Position numbers and translations under genes: made by a program. DNA of 64,000 nt from Hephaestia caeni. Its GTDB lineage: Bacteria; Pseudomonadota; Alphaproteobacteria; Sphingomonadales; Sphingomonadaceae. The notes under the pieces are model-generated. The model had not been told where the DNA came from and searched no databases. It saw only the letters and a list, made by a program, of their open reading frames with translations. Location: the NCBI RefSeq assembly GCF_003550065.1, contig NZ_QXDC01000003.1:558001-622000 (forward strand), given 5' to 3'. Below, one piece after another: positions 8,234 through 16,755 of the stretch. Numbering within the stretch: the first letter of the stretch is position 1; the number at the start of each line of letters is the position of its first letter.

Positions 8234-8401
8234 ATGAATCGCCTCGCTTTCTGGATGGCTCTCGGCATCGCGATCGGCGCGGGCGTCGCCCAGGCGCTCG
8301 ACGATCCGGCCTGGATCGCGGCGGGCGCGGGGCTCGGCACGGCGGCCGGGCTGGCGGTGCGGCACCTGCGGCGACGGAGCAAATCCCCGCCCGAGGCTTG
8401 A
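8234..8401 (+). CDS. Small membrane protein
   Basis: A 55-codon frame with one hydrophobic stretch rich in Gly and Ala (about residues 5-20), a second weaker one (28-43), and a basic tail (HLRRRSKSPP). It would be a small inner-membrane protein. Coding support is the even residue composition, the position in an otherwise empty 370-bp gap, and an ATG start after a short purine-poor leader. No family is recognised. Confidence 0.5.
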   Translation: MNRLAFWMALGIAIGAGVAQALDDPAWIAAGAGLGTAAGLAVRHLRRRSKSPPEA

Positions 8402-8514
8402 CAACCGCCCCCCATCTGGCGCATCCGCGCGGCCGTTGAGGAGCGGCGGACGCACGTTCGCCGCTTTTGCTATTTCACGCACACAGCCTATTTCACGTAT
8501 ACAGGAAGCAGGTC

Positions 8515-8682
8515 ATGGCCAAGCCGACCACCGTCAAGATCAAGCTCGTCAGCTCCGCGGACACGGGCTTCTATTACGTCACCAAGAAGAATCCGCGCAA
8601 CCAGACCGAGAAGCTGAGCTTCCGCAAATACGATCCCGTCGCGCGCAAGCACGTCGAGTTCAAGGAAGCCAAGATCAAGTAA
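8515..8682 (+). CDS. rpmG: 50S ribosomal protein L33
   Basis: 55 residues, nearly every position fitting bL33: [20 protein letters not shown] at the start, then [19 protein letters not shown]. It lacks the zinc-binding cysteines of the C+ form, as expected in alphaproteobacteria. The ATG follows an AGGAAG ribosome site. It forms a single-gene unit here, with a divergent-looking gap upstream and the convergent divK downstream. Confidence 0.97.
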   Translation: MAKPTTVKIKLVSSADTGFYYVTKKNPRNQTEKLSFRKYDPVARKHVEFKEAKIK

Positions 8683-8771
8683 GCCGCGCATAGCGGGTTA
8701 TCTTGATCCCGGCGCACGGCCGGGGCCGGAATCGAACAAAGCCGCGAGCGCCCCCGCGCTACGCGGCTTCG

Positions 8772-9146
8772 TTATGCTTCCTGGCCGACGAGCGCGTTAA
8801 CCTCGTCGACGAAGCGCATCAGCGAGATCGGCTTCGAGACATAGGCATCGGCGCCCGCCGCGCGGATGCGTTCCTCGTCCTCGCGGCCCGCATAGGCCGT
8901 CACCGCCATGATCGGCACCTGGCGCAACGCTTCGTCGAGCTTGAGTTGGCCGATCAACTCATAGCCGCTGACGTGCGGCATCTGGATATCCATCACGATC
9001 AGATCGGGCGCGAACGCACGCGCGCGCTCCACGGCGTCGCGGCCGTCGCGCACCGGCTCGGCGGCGAACTCATGCGCCCGCAGCAGATCACAGAACAGCT
9101 TGAGATTGAGTTCGTTGTCCTCGACAACGAGCACCCTTTTTGCCAC
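8772..9146 (-). CDS. divK: DivK-like single-domain response regulator
   Basis: 124 residues forming a lone receiver domain. The acidic pair (Glu9, Asp10), phosphoacceptor Asp53 (VMDIQ), Thr/Ala switch (AVTAYA) and Lys of SKPIS are all present. The start VEDNELNLKLF and the EERIRAAGADAYVSKPIS segment match DivK, which in Caulobacter controls PleC, DivJ and DivL and so CtrA activity and division asymmetry. A GTG start is chosen because it begins the conserved core; an upstream ATG would add an uncharacteristic leader overlapping the divergent neighbour. The divergent DUF3572 gene begins 38 bp away. Confidence 0.88.
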   Translation of the reverse strand: MAKRVLVVEDNELNLKLFCDLLRAHEFAAEPVRDGRDAVERARAFAPDLIVMDIQMPHVSGYELIGQLKLDEALRQVPIMAVTAYAGREDEERIRAAGADAYVSKPISLMRFVDEVNALVGQEA

Positions 9147-9184
9147 GTCCCGCCTATCCCCGGTCTGACGTCGAGATGTAGGCG

Positions 9185-9460
9185 ATGCCACTGCGCGAAA
9201 CAATCGAACAAGACGCGAACACGCTGGCGCTTCGGGCTCTCGCCTGGACGCTTGCCGAGCCCGATCGCGCGGCCCGCCTGCTGGCGCTGACCGGGCTCGA
9301 CCCGCACGCGCTGCGCGCCCGCGCGGACGATCCCGACATGCTCGCCGCGACCCTGGGATTCCTTGAATCGCACGAGCCCGACCTCATCGGCTGCGCTGCC
9401 GCGCTCGACGTGCCGCCGGGCGCGCTCATCGCCGCCCGTGCCGCGCTGGAGACGAGATGA
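9185..9460 (+). CDS. DUF3572 family protein
   Basis: 91 residues, all-helical, fitting DUF3572: an early [27 protein letters not shown] helix pair and a LGFLESHEPDLIGC segment in the second half. Function is unknown. In alphaproteobacteria it commonly lies beside divK (recalled), as here. Its stop overlaps the start of the HAD gene by 4 nt (ATGA), which points to translational coupling. Confidence 0.8.
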   Translation: MPLRETIEQDANTLALRALAWTLAEPDRAARLLALTGLDPHALRARADDPDMLAATLGFLESHEPDLIGCAAALDVPPGALIAARAALETR

Positions 9461-10080
9461 AACCGCTGCTGATCTGCGATTGTGACGAAGTGCTGCTCCA
9501 CATGGTGTCCCATTTTGGGGCATGGTTACGCGAAACGCACGACATTTGTTTCGCCCCCGACGGCGGCGACTTTGCCAGATCGATGACCCGGCGAGACGGC
9601 ACCCGCCCCACGCCCGAGGAGATGTGGGGCCTGCTCGGCGGATTCTTCCCGGCGGAGATGCACCGGCAGACGCTGGTGCCCCACGCGCGCGAGGCGCTGG
9701 CGGCGCTCGCCGGCACCGCCGACATCGTCATCCTCACCAATCTGACCGACGCGTGCCGTACCGCGCGGATCGATCAGCTCGCCGCGTTCGGCATCGCCCA
9801 CCGCGTCGAATGCAACCAGGGCGGCAAGGGCCGCCCGGTCGCGCGGCTGATCGCCGAGCACGGCAACCCCGTTACCGTGTTCGTCGACGATCTCGCGGTG
9901 CATCACGAATCGGTCGCGCGCCATGCGCCGCAGGTCCACCGGCTGCACATGGTCTCCGAACCCGATCTCGCCCCGAGCGTTGCGCCCGCACCGCACGCGC
10001 ATGCCCGCATCGACGACTGGCGGGCGGCGCAGGCGTGGATCAGCAATCGCTTCGCCGCCGGTGCCCACGCCGAGGCTTGA
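9457..10080 (+). CDS. HAD family hydrolase
   Basis: 207 residues. The catalytic motif I is DCDEV (Asp8, Asp10), motif II is ILTN, and motif IV is VFVDDL, so this is a haloacid-dehalogenase-type hydrolase acting on an unknown phosphorylated substrate. The cap region (about 25-90) is small and contains RPTPEEMWGLLGGFFP. It is translationally coupled to the preceding DUF3572 gene and followed 32 bp later by a RidA-family gene. Confidence 0.85.
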   Translation: MKPLLICDCDEVLLHMVSHFGAWLRETHDICFAPDGGDFARSMTRRDGTRPTPEEMWGLLGGFFPAEMHRQTLVPHAREALAALAGTADIVILTNLTDACRTARIDQLAAFGIAHRVECNQGGKGRPVARLIAEHGNPVTVFVDDLAVHHESVARHAPQVHRLHMVSEPDLAPSVAPAPHAHARIDDWRAAQAWISNRFAAGAHAEA

Positions 10081-10112
10081 CCCACGCGCCATGCGGGTGT
10101 TCATCCACGGCC

Positions 10113-10592
10113 ATGACCGATCGAATCGACCGCAAGCTGCTTGAACTCAAGCTCACGCTTCCCGAAGCCGCCGCCCCTGTCGCGGCCTATGTGCCCACCG
10201 TCGAGGCGGGCGGGCTGCTCCATATCTCAGGGCAGCTTCCCTTCGACGAAGGCGCGCTGATGACCGGCCGGCTCGGCGCCGATCGCGATATCGATTACGG
10301 CTATCGCGCGGCGCAGCGCTGCGCGCTGATGCTGGTCGCGCAGATGAAGGCCGCGCTGGGCGGGCTCCACCGCGTCGAACGGATCGTCAAGCTGGGCGTG
10401 TTCGTCAATTCTGCCGCCGATTTCACCGACCAGCCCAAAGTCGCCAACGGCGCCTCGGAACTGATGGTCGAACTGTTCGGCGACGCCGGGCGGCATGCGC
10501 GAAGCGCAGTGGGTGTGCCGGTGCTGCCGTTGGGCGCCGCGGTCGAGATCGACGCGATCGTCCAGATCGCCGCAGGCGAAGGCGCGGTCTGA
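10113..10592 (+). CDS. RidA family protein (YjgF/YER057c/UK114)
   Basis: 159 residues of the RidA fold: LLHISGQLPFDEG near residue 35, then AQRCALMLVAQMKAALGGLHRVERIVKLGVFVN in pieces typical of the family, and a C-terminal VGVPVLPLGAAVEIDAI. Canonical RidA uses an arginine in an R-x-x-[VI] segment to deaminate enamine intermediates; here the corresponding place reads ARSAVGVP, so that Arg appears kept. This longer form belongs to the YjgH/other subgroup rather than archetypal RidA. The frame is open upstream, but the ATG chosen begins the conserved domain. Confidence 0.85.
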   Translation: MTDRIDRKLLELKLTLPEAAAPVAAYVPTVEAGGLLHISGQLPFDEGALMTGRLGADRDIDYGYRAAQRCALMLVAQMKAALGGLHRVERIVKLGVFVNSAADFTDQPKVANGASELMVELFGDAGRHARSAVGVPVLPLGAAVEIDAIVQIAAGEGAV

Positions 10593-10912
10593 TCCGGCAC
10601 CGCCACCCGCGGCGGTGACGGCCTCCGATCAGGACGCGAAACCGCGCCAGGGCTGGCATAACGGCCCCTCAGACCCCATATAGGGGCCATCGCGCCGTCC
10701 GTTTCCGAGCATGGTCGCGACTGAGAGAGCACCACGCTACCGCTTTGCAGCGGAAGCGCCTGCCTTCGCGGCGACTTTGCCCCGCGCGCACCGTAGACTT
10801 CCGGCCTCGATGCCGGACCGGCAGCGCGACGCGCGCTCGATCGAGCGGCACGCGACGAAGATGGCCGCCCTATGGCGGCGGCCTCTCGCTCATCCTCTAA
10901 CGGGAGATGCCC
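10593..10912. other. Intergenic region without a clear gene
   Basis: About 320 bp. A short hairpin candidate (GGCCCCT near 10663 with AGGGGCC near 10683) follows the RidA gene and could end its transcript. A second G/C-rich repeat lies near 10863-10883. Open frames here have Arg/Ala-rich shadow-like composition and were not called. I see no tRNA. Confidence 0.5.
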
Positions 10913-11134
10913 ATGTCACGCGCCGTCAACATCGATGCAACCGAAGCCAGAGTCGTGAAGATGGCGGCACGCCACAATGCGACCATCAGCGCGATCGAGC
11001 CGCTGCTGCCGCGCGGCACACGCGCGGTCTTCACCAATATCGACGATGCGCGCGTGATCGCCGAGGCATTCGGCCGCAAGGTGCTGACAGGCCCCGTCAC
11101 GCGGATGCCGACGCGGCCGCACCACAGCTACTGA
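10913..11134 (+). CDS. Small hypothetical protein
   Basis: 73 residues with balanced composition (VVKMAARHNATISAIEPLLP, then RAVFTNIDDARVIAEAFG) suggesting a small alpha/beta protein. The start is the second of two in-frame ATGs because CGGGAG lies 6 nt before it. No family is recognised and there is no membrane segment. It stands alone between the RidA gene and the ligase. Confidence 0.5.
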   Translation: MSRAVNIDATEARVVKMAARHNATISAIEPLLPRGTRAVFTNIDDARVIAEAFGRKVLTGPVTRMPTRPHHSY

Positions 11135-11211
11135 CGCAGTAGCGCAGCGCGGCGTGATCATCGACAGGGTCTGTCGGGAGCCCGGCGCGTAGCGTACGCG
11201 TTGGTTCCGCC

Positions 11212-12801
11212 ATGCATGCCTTCGCCGCGCTTCTCGATTCGCTCGTCTATACGCGCTCGCGCAATGCCAAGCTCAAGCTGATCGGCGACTACCTCGTCGC
11301 CACGCCCGATCCCGATCGCGGCTGGGCGATGGCGGCGCTGACCGGCGATCTCGACCTCAAGGCGGTCAAGCCTGCGCTGATCCGCGGCCTGATCGAAGAC
11401 CGCGTCGATCCCATCCTCTTTCGCATGAGCCGCGACTATGTCGGCGACACTGCCGAGACGGTCGCGCTGCTCTGGCCCGGCGCGATCGAGGGCGATGGCG
11501 AGGAACTGCGCCTGTCGACAGTGATCGACCGGCTTTCCGCGCTCTCTCGCTCCGACGCGCCCGCCGCGATGGCGGGCCTGCTCGACCGGCTCGACGCAGA
11601 GGAGCGATTCGCGCTGCTCAAGCTCGCGACCGGCGGGTTGCGGATCGGCGTCTCGGCGCGCCTCGCCAAGACCGCGCTGGCACAGGCGTTCGCTCTCGAT
11701 GTCGATGCGGTCGAGGAAATATGGCACGGCATTGATCCGCCCTACGCGCGGCTGTTCGACTGGGCCGAAGGGCGCGGTGATCGGCCGACCGCGGCCGACG
11801 TGCCCGTGTTCCGCCCGTTCATGCTCGCGCATCCGCTGGGCGGGGCCCGCATCGACCTCACCGATTACGCCGCCGAGTGGAAATGGGACGGCATCCGCGT
11901 CCAGCTTGTCCATGTCGCGGGCGAGACGCGGCTCTACAGCCGCGCGGGCGACGACATCACCGCGAGCTTTCCCGAGGTTGCCGCCGATTTCCGACTGCCC
12001 GGCGCGCTCGACGGTGAACTGCTCGTCAAGGGTACGACGCAGGGCGGCGGGCTTGGCGAGGGGGCTGGCGCGGCGAGCTTCAATGCACTCCAGCAGCGCC
12101 TCGGGCGCAAGCAGGTATCGGCGAAGACGCTCGCCGCGTTTCCCGCCTTCGTGCGGCTTTACGACGTGCTGTTCGACGGCGGCGAGGATCTGCGCGGCCT
12201 GCCCTGGGCCGAGCGCCGCCGCCGGCTCGACGCGATCGTCGCACAACTCGATGCCGGGCGGTTCGACATCTCGCCGGTGATCGAGGCGGCGGATGTCGCC
12301 GCGCTCGAAGCCTTGCGCGAGGGCGCACGCGACGCCGCGATCGAGGGCATCATGCTCAAACGCCGCGATTCGCCCTATGTCGCGGGCCGCCGCACCGGCT
12401 TGTGGTATAAATGGAAACGCGATCCGCTCGTCGCCGATTGCGTACTGATGTACGCGCAGCGCGGCAGCGGCCGCCGCTCGTCCTTCTATTCGGACTATAC
12501 CTTCGGGTGCTGGAGCGACGACGGCACGCTGCTGCCGGTCGGCAAGGCCTATTCGGGGATCACCGACGACGAAATCAAATTTCTCGATCGCTTCGTGCGC
12601 ACGCACACCGTAAACCGCTTCGGCCCGGTGCGCGAGGTCGAAAAGACGCTGGTGCTCGAAGTCGCGTTCGATTCGGTCCACGCCTCGTCGCGGCACAAAT
12701 CGGGGGTGGCCATGCGCTTTCCCCGCATCAGCCGCATCCGCACCGACAAGCCCGCGGCCGAAGCCGATCGGCTGGCGACGCTGGTGGCGATGACGACTTG
12801 A
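11212..12801 (+). CDS. ATP-dependent DNA ligase (cisplatin-damage-response type)
   Basis: 529 residues with three parts: an N-terminal helical DNA-binding domain (about 1-195), an adenylation domain with motif I EWKWDGIR (nucleophile Lys224), motif III-like region LYSRAGDD, motif IV GIMLKRRDSPY and motif V WYKWKR, and a C-terminal OB fold. It seals nicks using ATP. This family is usually encoded together with a metallo-beta-lactamase exonuclease and an Lhr-type helicase; here those two partners lie at 20901-24349, about 8 kb away. No PdeM phosphoesterase is seen. Confidence 0.92.
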   Translation: MHAFAALLDSLVYTRSRNAKLKLIGDYLVATPDPDRGWAMAALTGDLDLKAVKPALIRGLIEDRVDPILFRMSRDYVGDTAETVALLWPGAIEGDGEELRLSTVIDRLSALSRSDAPAAMAGLLDRLDAEERFALLKLATGGLRIGVSARLAKTALAQAFALDVDAVEEIWHGIDPPYARLFDWAEGRGDRPTAADVPVFRPFMLAHPLGGARIDLTDYAAEWKWDGIRVQLVHVAGETRLYSRAGDDITASFPEVAADFRLPGALDGELLVKGTTQGGGLGEGAGAASFNALQQRLGRKQVSAKTLAAFPAFVRLYDVLFDGGEDLRGLPWAERRRRLDAIVAQLDAGRFDISPVIEAADVAALEALREGARDAAIEGIMLKRRDSPYVAGRRTGLWYKWKRDPLVADCVLMYAQRGSGRRSSFYSDYTFGCWSDDGTLLPVGKAYSGITDDEIKFLDRFVRTHTVNRFGPVREVEKTLVLEVAFDSVHASSRHKSGVAMRFPRISRIRTDKPAAEADRLATLVAMTT

Positions 12802-12889
12802 GCCATGATCACGGCGGGCCGTATCCGGCGGACGCAACCAAATCGCCGCCCCGATGGTTGACGGCGCGTAACAATCAAGGGGATTTGTA

Positions 12890-13240
12890 ATGCGTAAATC
12901 CATTCTCGCGACGGCGCTTCTGGTCGCGACCGCAGCGCCGCTCGGCGCGTGCGCAGGCGACAATGGCGGGCTCTTCAGCTCCGGTGATCGCGTCTACAAC
13001 CCGGATACCGTCGATCGCGGCGCGCGCGACGGCGATCGCATCTATCGCGACCGCGACGGCCGCTATTACTGCAAGCGCGAGGACGGCACGACCGGCACGC
13101 TGGTCGGCGCGGGCGTCGGCGCGCTGCTCGGCAACCTGATCGCGCCGGGCGGCTCCAAGACGATCGGCACGATCCTCGGCGGCGCGGCGGGCGCGGTCGG
13201 CGGACGCGCGATCGACCGGTCGGATCTCGCCTGCAAGTAA
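12890..13240 (+). CDS. Glycine-zipper 2TM-domain lipoprotein
   Basis: 116 residues. A signal peptide ends in a lipobox (LGAC, Cys21). The middle is charged (RDGDRIYRDRDGRYYCK), and the C-terminal half is a glycine-zipper 2TM domain (GTLVGAGVGALLGNLI, then TIGTILGGAAGAVGGRAID). It is likely an envelope lipoprotein of the Rickettsia 17-kDa antigen type. It resembles the unlipidated protein at 4366-4743, so the two appear to be paralogues. An AGGGGATTTGTA sequence precedes the ATG. Confidence 0.85.
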   Translation: MRKSILATALLVATAAPLGACAGDNGGLFSSGDRVYNPDTVDRGARDGDRIYRDRDGRYYCKREDGTTGTLVGAGVGALLGNLIAPGGSKTIGTILGGAAGAVGGRAIDRSDLACK

Positions 13241-13342
13241 CCGGTCTCGAATCCAAATCGTGCGGCGCGCGTCGGCAACGGCGGGCGCCGCCGTCATGAT
13301 GGTGCGCTGGCAATGATCGCGGCGCCCGAGTAGCGAGCGGCG

Positions 13343-14176
13343 ATGCCGCCGCTCGCCATCGCCTCGATCCTGATGATCGCCTCGGGATCGATCCACGCGA
13401 TCGTCAACGCGATCGTCAAGGGCGGGCGCGACAAGATGGCTGGCCGCGCGCTCACCGACGGCTCGAGCGCGATCATCCTGTTGCCGGCAACGCTGTTCGT
13501 GCCCTGGCCGACCGGCGCCTGGGGGTGGCTCGCGACGAGCGCACTATTGCACGCCTTCTATCTGTTCTCCCTGATCCGCGCCTACCAAGTGGGCGATCTC
13601 TCCGCGGTTTATCCGGTGCTGCGCGGCACCGCGCCGCTGCTCACCGCGTTGGTCACGCTCGGGGTGCTCGGCGAGCCCGCGACAACACAGGAAATCGCAG
13701 GTATCGCGCTGGTCGGCGCGGCGATGTTCGTGATGATCGCGGGCCGGCACGTCGCCTCCGATGCACTCGGCTGGGCGCTGCTCACCGGCGTCTTCATCGC
13801 GGGCTATACGGTGATCGACGCGCACGGCGTCCGCGCCGCGCCGAGCCCGGCGAGCTACATCGTCTGGGTGTTCGTGACGATGGGCGGGGTCGTCGTGACG
13901 ATGTTCGGCATCGCCTCGCGCGGCGCGATCTTCGCGAGCGCCGCGCGACAGTGGAAGCCCGGCGTGATCGCCGGCGCATTGTCGATCGTGACCTACGGCA
14001 TGGCGCTATGGGCATTCTCGCTCGGCCCCACCGCGCCGCTCGCGGCGCTGCGCGAGACCGGGATGGTGACTGCGCTCGCGATCGCGGTGCTGTTCCTGGG
14101 CGAGCGGGTGACCCCCGGCCGGATCGCGGGCGTGCTCGGCATCCTCGCCGGCGCGGCGCTGATCCTGAGCGGATGA
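13343..14176 (+). CDS. EamA/DMT superfamily transporter
   Basis: 277 residues with about ten hydrophobic segments arranged as two EamA repeats (roughly 1-130 and 140-277), each ending in a segment resembling FLGERVTPGRIAGVLGILAGA. Such proteins export or import small metabolites across the inner membrane; the substrate cannot be inferred. An intrinsic terminator follows directly, separating it from the convergent cold-shock gene. Confidence 0.87.
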   Translation: MPPLAIASILMIASGSIHAIVNAIVKGGRDKMAGRALTDGSSAIILLPATLFVPWPTGAWGWLATSALLHAFYLFSLIRAYQVGDLSAVYPVLRGTAPLLTALVTLGVLGEPATTQEIAGIALVGAAMFVMIAGRHVASDALGWALLTGVFIAGYTVIDAHGVRAAPSPASYIVWVFVTMGGVVVTMFGIASRGAIFASAARQWKPGVIAGALSIVTYGMALWAFSLGPTAPLAALRETGMVTALAIAVLFLGERVTPGRIAGVLGILAGAALILSG

Positions 14177-14184
14177 AAGAAAGA

Positions 14185-14210
14185 GCCCGGCGCGTACATG
14201 CGCGCCGGGC
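14185..14210. terminator. Terminator between convergent genes
   Basis: A perfect 10-bp stem, GCCCGGCGCG with CGCGCCGGGC, and a TACATG loop, followed by TTCCTCT on the plus strand and preceded by CTCTTTCTTTC when read on the minus strand. It probably stops transcription from both sides. Confidence 0.85.
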
Positions 14211-14233
14211 TTCCTCTCCCTAACCCCGCTGGA

Positions 14234-14983
14234 TCAGATCGACTGGAGGTTCACCGCCGCATATTTGCCGCGACGATCGACCTCGAGTTCGAATTCGAGC
14301 CGGTCGCCCTCGTTGAGCGTCGGCAGACCGGCACGCTCGACCGCCGAGATGTGCACGAAGGCATCGGGCTGGCCGTCATCGCGCTGGATGAAGCCGAAGC
14401 CCTTCATCGCGTTGAAGAACTTGACCGTGCCGCTCGCCTTCTCGCCGGTAAGCTGTCGCTGCGGGCCACCACGGTCGCCGTCGCGATCCCGCGGCGGGCC
14501 GCGGTCCTCGACCGGCATCGGCTCGCCGTCGATCTTGAGATCGGTTGCCGAAATGCGGCCGCCGCGATCGACCAGCGTAAAGTTGAGCGGCTGGCCTTCG
14601 GCGAGCCCGGTCAGCCCCGCCTGCTCGACTGCCGAGATGTGAACGAACACATCCTCGCCGCCATCATCGCGGACGATGAAGCCGAAACCCTTCTGGCCGT
14701 TGAAGAACTTGACGGTGCCCGAACCCTCGCCGACGACCTGCGGGGGCATGCCCCCACCGCCGCCGCCGCGACCGCCGCCGAAGCCGCCGCCGCGGAAACC
14801 ACCGCCACCGCCGCCGAATCGGTCACCGCCGCCACCGAATCGGTCGCCACCGCCGAATCGGTCGCCGCCACCGAAGCCGCGATCCTGAAAGCCACCGCCG
14901 AAATCGTCGCCACCGCCGAAACTGTCGCGCTTGTCCCTGCCGCGCCCGCCGCGATCACCGCGGCGTCCTTTGTCGAAACTCAT
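14234..14983 (-). CDS. Double cold-shock-domain protein with glycine-rich N-terminus
   Basis: 249 residues. The N-terminal 80 are a low-complexity Gly/Asp/Arg/Phe segment with recurring GGGDRFGG units, like an RGG box. Two cold-shock domains follow (about 87-155 and 180-249); each holds the RNP1 KGFGFI and RNP2 VFVHIS/AFVHIS motifs. The protein should bind single-stranded RNA or DNA. Tandem-CSD proteins are usual in alphaproteobacteria (CspD/CspE-like), but the long RGG-type extension is uncommon. The frame extends upstream, but the ATG chosen begins the low-complexity segment after an AGCAGGG ribosome site. Confidence 0.88.
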   Translation of the reverse strand: MSFDKGRRGDRGGRGRDKRDSFGGGDDFGGGFQDRGFGGGDRFGGGDRFGGGGDRFGGGGGGFRGGGFGGGRGGGGGGMPPQVVGEGSGTVKFFNGQKGFGFIVRDDGGEDVFVHISAVEQAGLTGLAEGQPLNFTLVDRGGRISATDLKIDGEPMPVEDRGPPRDRDGDRGGPQRQLTGEKASGTVKFFNAMKGFGFIQRDDGQPDAFVHISAVERAGLPTLNEGDRLEFELEVDRRGKYAAVNLQSI

Positions 14984-15192
14984 GCCCTGCTCGTCTTCCC
15001 GACTTCGCCCAAATTCACCATCAAGAACCCAAGCGCCGGACGACAAACGCAGGTCTTCGGGCGCTCTCGTCCCGCGCCACATTTCCCGGCATATCCGAAA
15101 AGAGGGACAACCGCGAACAAATTCGTCCAAAATCATGCCCGCTTCACACCAATACTTGCGCAAGCGTTGCGCGAACGGCACAGGTTGTCGTT

Positions 15193-15990
15193 ATGCCGCT
15201 TGCAACCCTGCTCGCCGATCCCGCCGCCTGGGCCGCGCTGATTACGCTGATCGTGATGGAGGTGGTGCTCGGCATCGACAACCTCATCTTCATCTCGATC
15301 CTGTCGAACAAGCTCCCTGAGGGGCAGCGCAGCAAGGTGCGCCGCATCGGCATCAGTCTGGCGCTGATCATGCGGCTGGCGCTGCTGTCGGTGATCGCGT
15401 GGATCGTCGGCATGACCGCACCGATCGTCGATCTCGGCATCGCGGGCGCGCCGGGCAGCCACGGCGAGCCCACGTTCGAGACCGCGTTCTCGATCCGCGA
15501 CCTGATCCTGATCGCGGGCGGGCTGTTCCTGCTCTACAAGGCGACCACCGAAATCCACGGCACGATGCAGGGCGAGGATCATTCGGGCACCGACAAAGGG
15601 CCGGCCGTCGGCAAGGCCGCGATGGGTTTCGGCGCAGCGATCGTCCAAATCCTGTTGCTCGACATGGTGTTCTCGATCGATTCGATCCTGACCGCAGTGG
15701 GCATGACCGACCATCTGCCGGTGATGATCGTCGCGGTGATATTCGCGGTGGGCGTGATGATGTTCGCCGCCGATCCGCTCGGCAATTTCATCGCGCGCAA
15801 CCCGACGGTGGTGATGCTCGCGCTCGGCTTCCTGCTGATGATCGGCGCGGTGCTGATCGCCGACGGCTTCGGCGCGCATGTTCCCAAGGGCTATATCTAC
15901 ACCGCGATGGCCTTTTCCGCCGGGGTCGAGGCGCTCAACATCGCCGCGCGGCGGCGCCGGGAGGCCAAGGCGGCCGACGGCGGCCATTGA
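15193..15990 (+). CDS. TerC family integral membrane protein
   Basis: 265 residues with seven or so transmembrane segments. The TerC acidic motifs are present: [12 protein letters not shown] near residue 22 and [18 protein letters not shown] near 157, each placing an Asp/Glu in a membrane helix. The loop between carries a HSGTDKG segment. Family members (TerC, Alx) are tied to Mn2+ efflux or tellurite resistance. I looked for a yybP-ykoY type Mn riboswitch in the 200-bp leader and could not find a convincing one. Confidence 0.9.
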   Translation: MPLATLLADPAAWAALITLIVMEVVLGIDNLIFISILSNKLPEGQRSKVRRIGISLALIMRLALLSVIAWIVGMTAPIVDLGIAGAPGSHGEPTFETAFSIRDLILIAGGLFLLYKATTEIHGTMQGEDHSGTDKGPAVGKAAMGFGAAIVQILLLDMVFSIDSILTAVGMTDHLPVMIVAVIFAVGVMMFAADPLGNFIARNPTVVMLALGFLLMIGAVLIADGFGAHVPKGYIYTAMAFSAGVEALNIAARRRREAKAADGGH

Positions 15991-16021
15991 GCGGACGGCC
16001 GAACGGCGCTAGGCGGCTGGC

Positions 16022-16639
16022 ATGACCGTCCATTTCCACGAAGAAGACCTGCCCGCCGGCGCGCTCGGCCCGGGCGCGATCGCGATCGACACCGAGACGA
16101 TGGGGCTGATCACCCCGCGCGACCGATTGTGCGTCGTCCAGATCTCCGATGGCCGCGGCGACGAGCATCTGGTGCGCTTCAATCCCGGCAGCGATTATGC
16201 CGCCCCCCATCTCAAAGCGGTGCTGGCCGATCCCGAACGGCTCAAGCTCTATCATTTCGCGCGCTTCGATCTTGCCGCGATCCGCCATTATCTCGGCGTC
16301 GTCGCCGCGCCGGTCTATTGCACCAAGATCGCGTCGCGGCTGGTGCGCACCTATACCGACCGGCACGGGCTCAAGGAGTTGGTGCGCGAACTACTCGGCC
16401 AGGACATCTCCAAGCAGCAGCAATCGTCGGACTGGGGCGGGCCGGTGCTGTCCGAGGCGCAGCGCGACTATGCCGCCTCCGACGTGCGTTTCCTGCACGC
16501 GCTGCGCGAGGAACTCGACCGGCGGCTGACGCGCGAAGGCCGCCAGCATCTCGCCCAGGCCTGTTTCGATTTCCTGCCCACGCGCGCCGAACTCGATCTC
16601 GCCGGCTGGCCCGAGATCGACATTTTCGCGCATGTTTGA
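16022..16639 (+). CDS. Ribonuclease D family 3'-5' exonuclease
   Basis: 205 residues, only the DEDD exonuclease domain. The acidic catalytic residues are visible: Asp23 and Glu25 in AIDTETMGL, the HFARFD motif (ExoII), and the YAASDVRFL motif (ExoIII, Tyr and Asp). It lacks the HRDC domains of full-length RNase D, as is common for the short alphaproteobacterial form. It should trim the 3' ends of RNA. The gene starts 31 bp after terC and is followed by a long palindrome before lptC. Confidence 0.92.
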   Translation: MTVHFHEEDLPAGALGPGAIAIDTETMGLITPRDRLCVVQISDGRGDEHLVRFNPGSDYAAPHLKAVLADPERLKLYHFARFDLAAIRHYLGVVAAPVYCTKIASRLVRTYTDRHGLKELVRELLGQDISKQQQSSDWGGPVLSEAQRDYAASDVRFLHALREELDRRLTREGRQHLAQACFDFLPTRAELDLAGWPEIDIFAHV

Positions 16640-16654
16640 GATCTGCCGATCTGC

Positions 16655-16736
16655 GCGGTTCCAGCCCGCTCCCCCACCCGGCCACCCACAGTGTACAATC
16701 AATGGGTGGCCGGGTGGAGGAGCGGGCTGGAACCGC
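16655..16736. repeat. Long palindromic repeat, copy 2
   Basis: Two 34-bp arms with one mismatch around a 14-nt AT-rich loop (16689-16702). The arms begin GCGGTTCCAGCCCGCTCCCC. It lies between the RNase D gene and lptC, which run in the same direction. Confidence 0.92.
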
Positions 16737-16755
16737 TTCGCCGAAGGCAGCAAAA

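Noticed and set aside
10711..11142. A 143-codon rightward frame before the ligase
   Set aside because: Arg/His/Ala-rich shadow composition and overlap with the better small gene at 10913-11134.
11158..12963. A 601-codon leftward open frame opposite the DNA ligase
   Set aside because: Shadow of the ligase gene; no coherent domain and atypical composition.
15000..15192. Possible Mn-sensing yybP-ykoY riboswitch upstream of terC
   Set aside because: I could not find the conserved internal loop pattern; only G/C-rich repeats such as TTGCGCAAGCG were seen.
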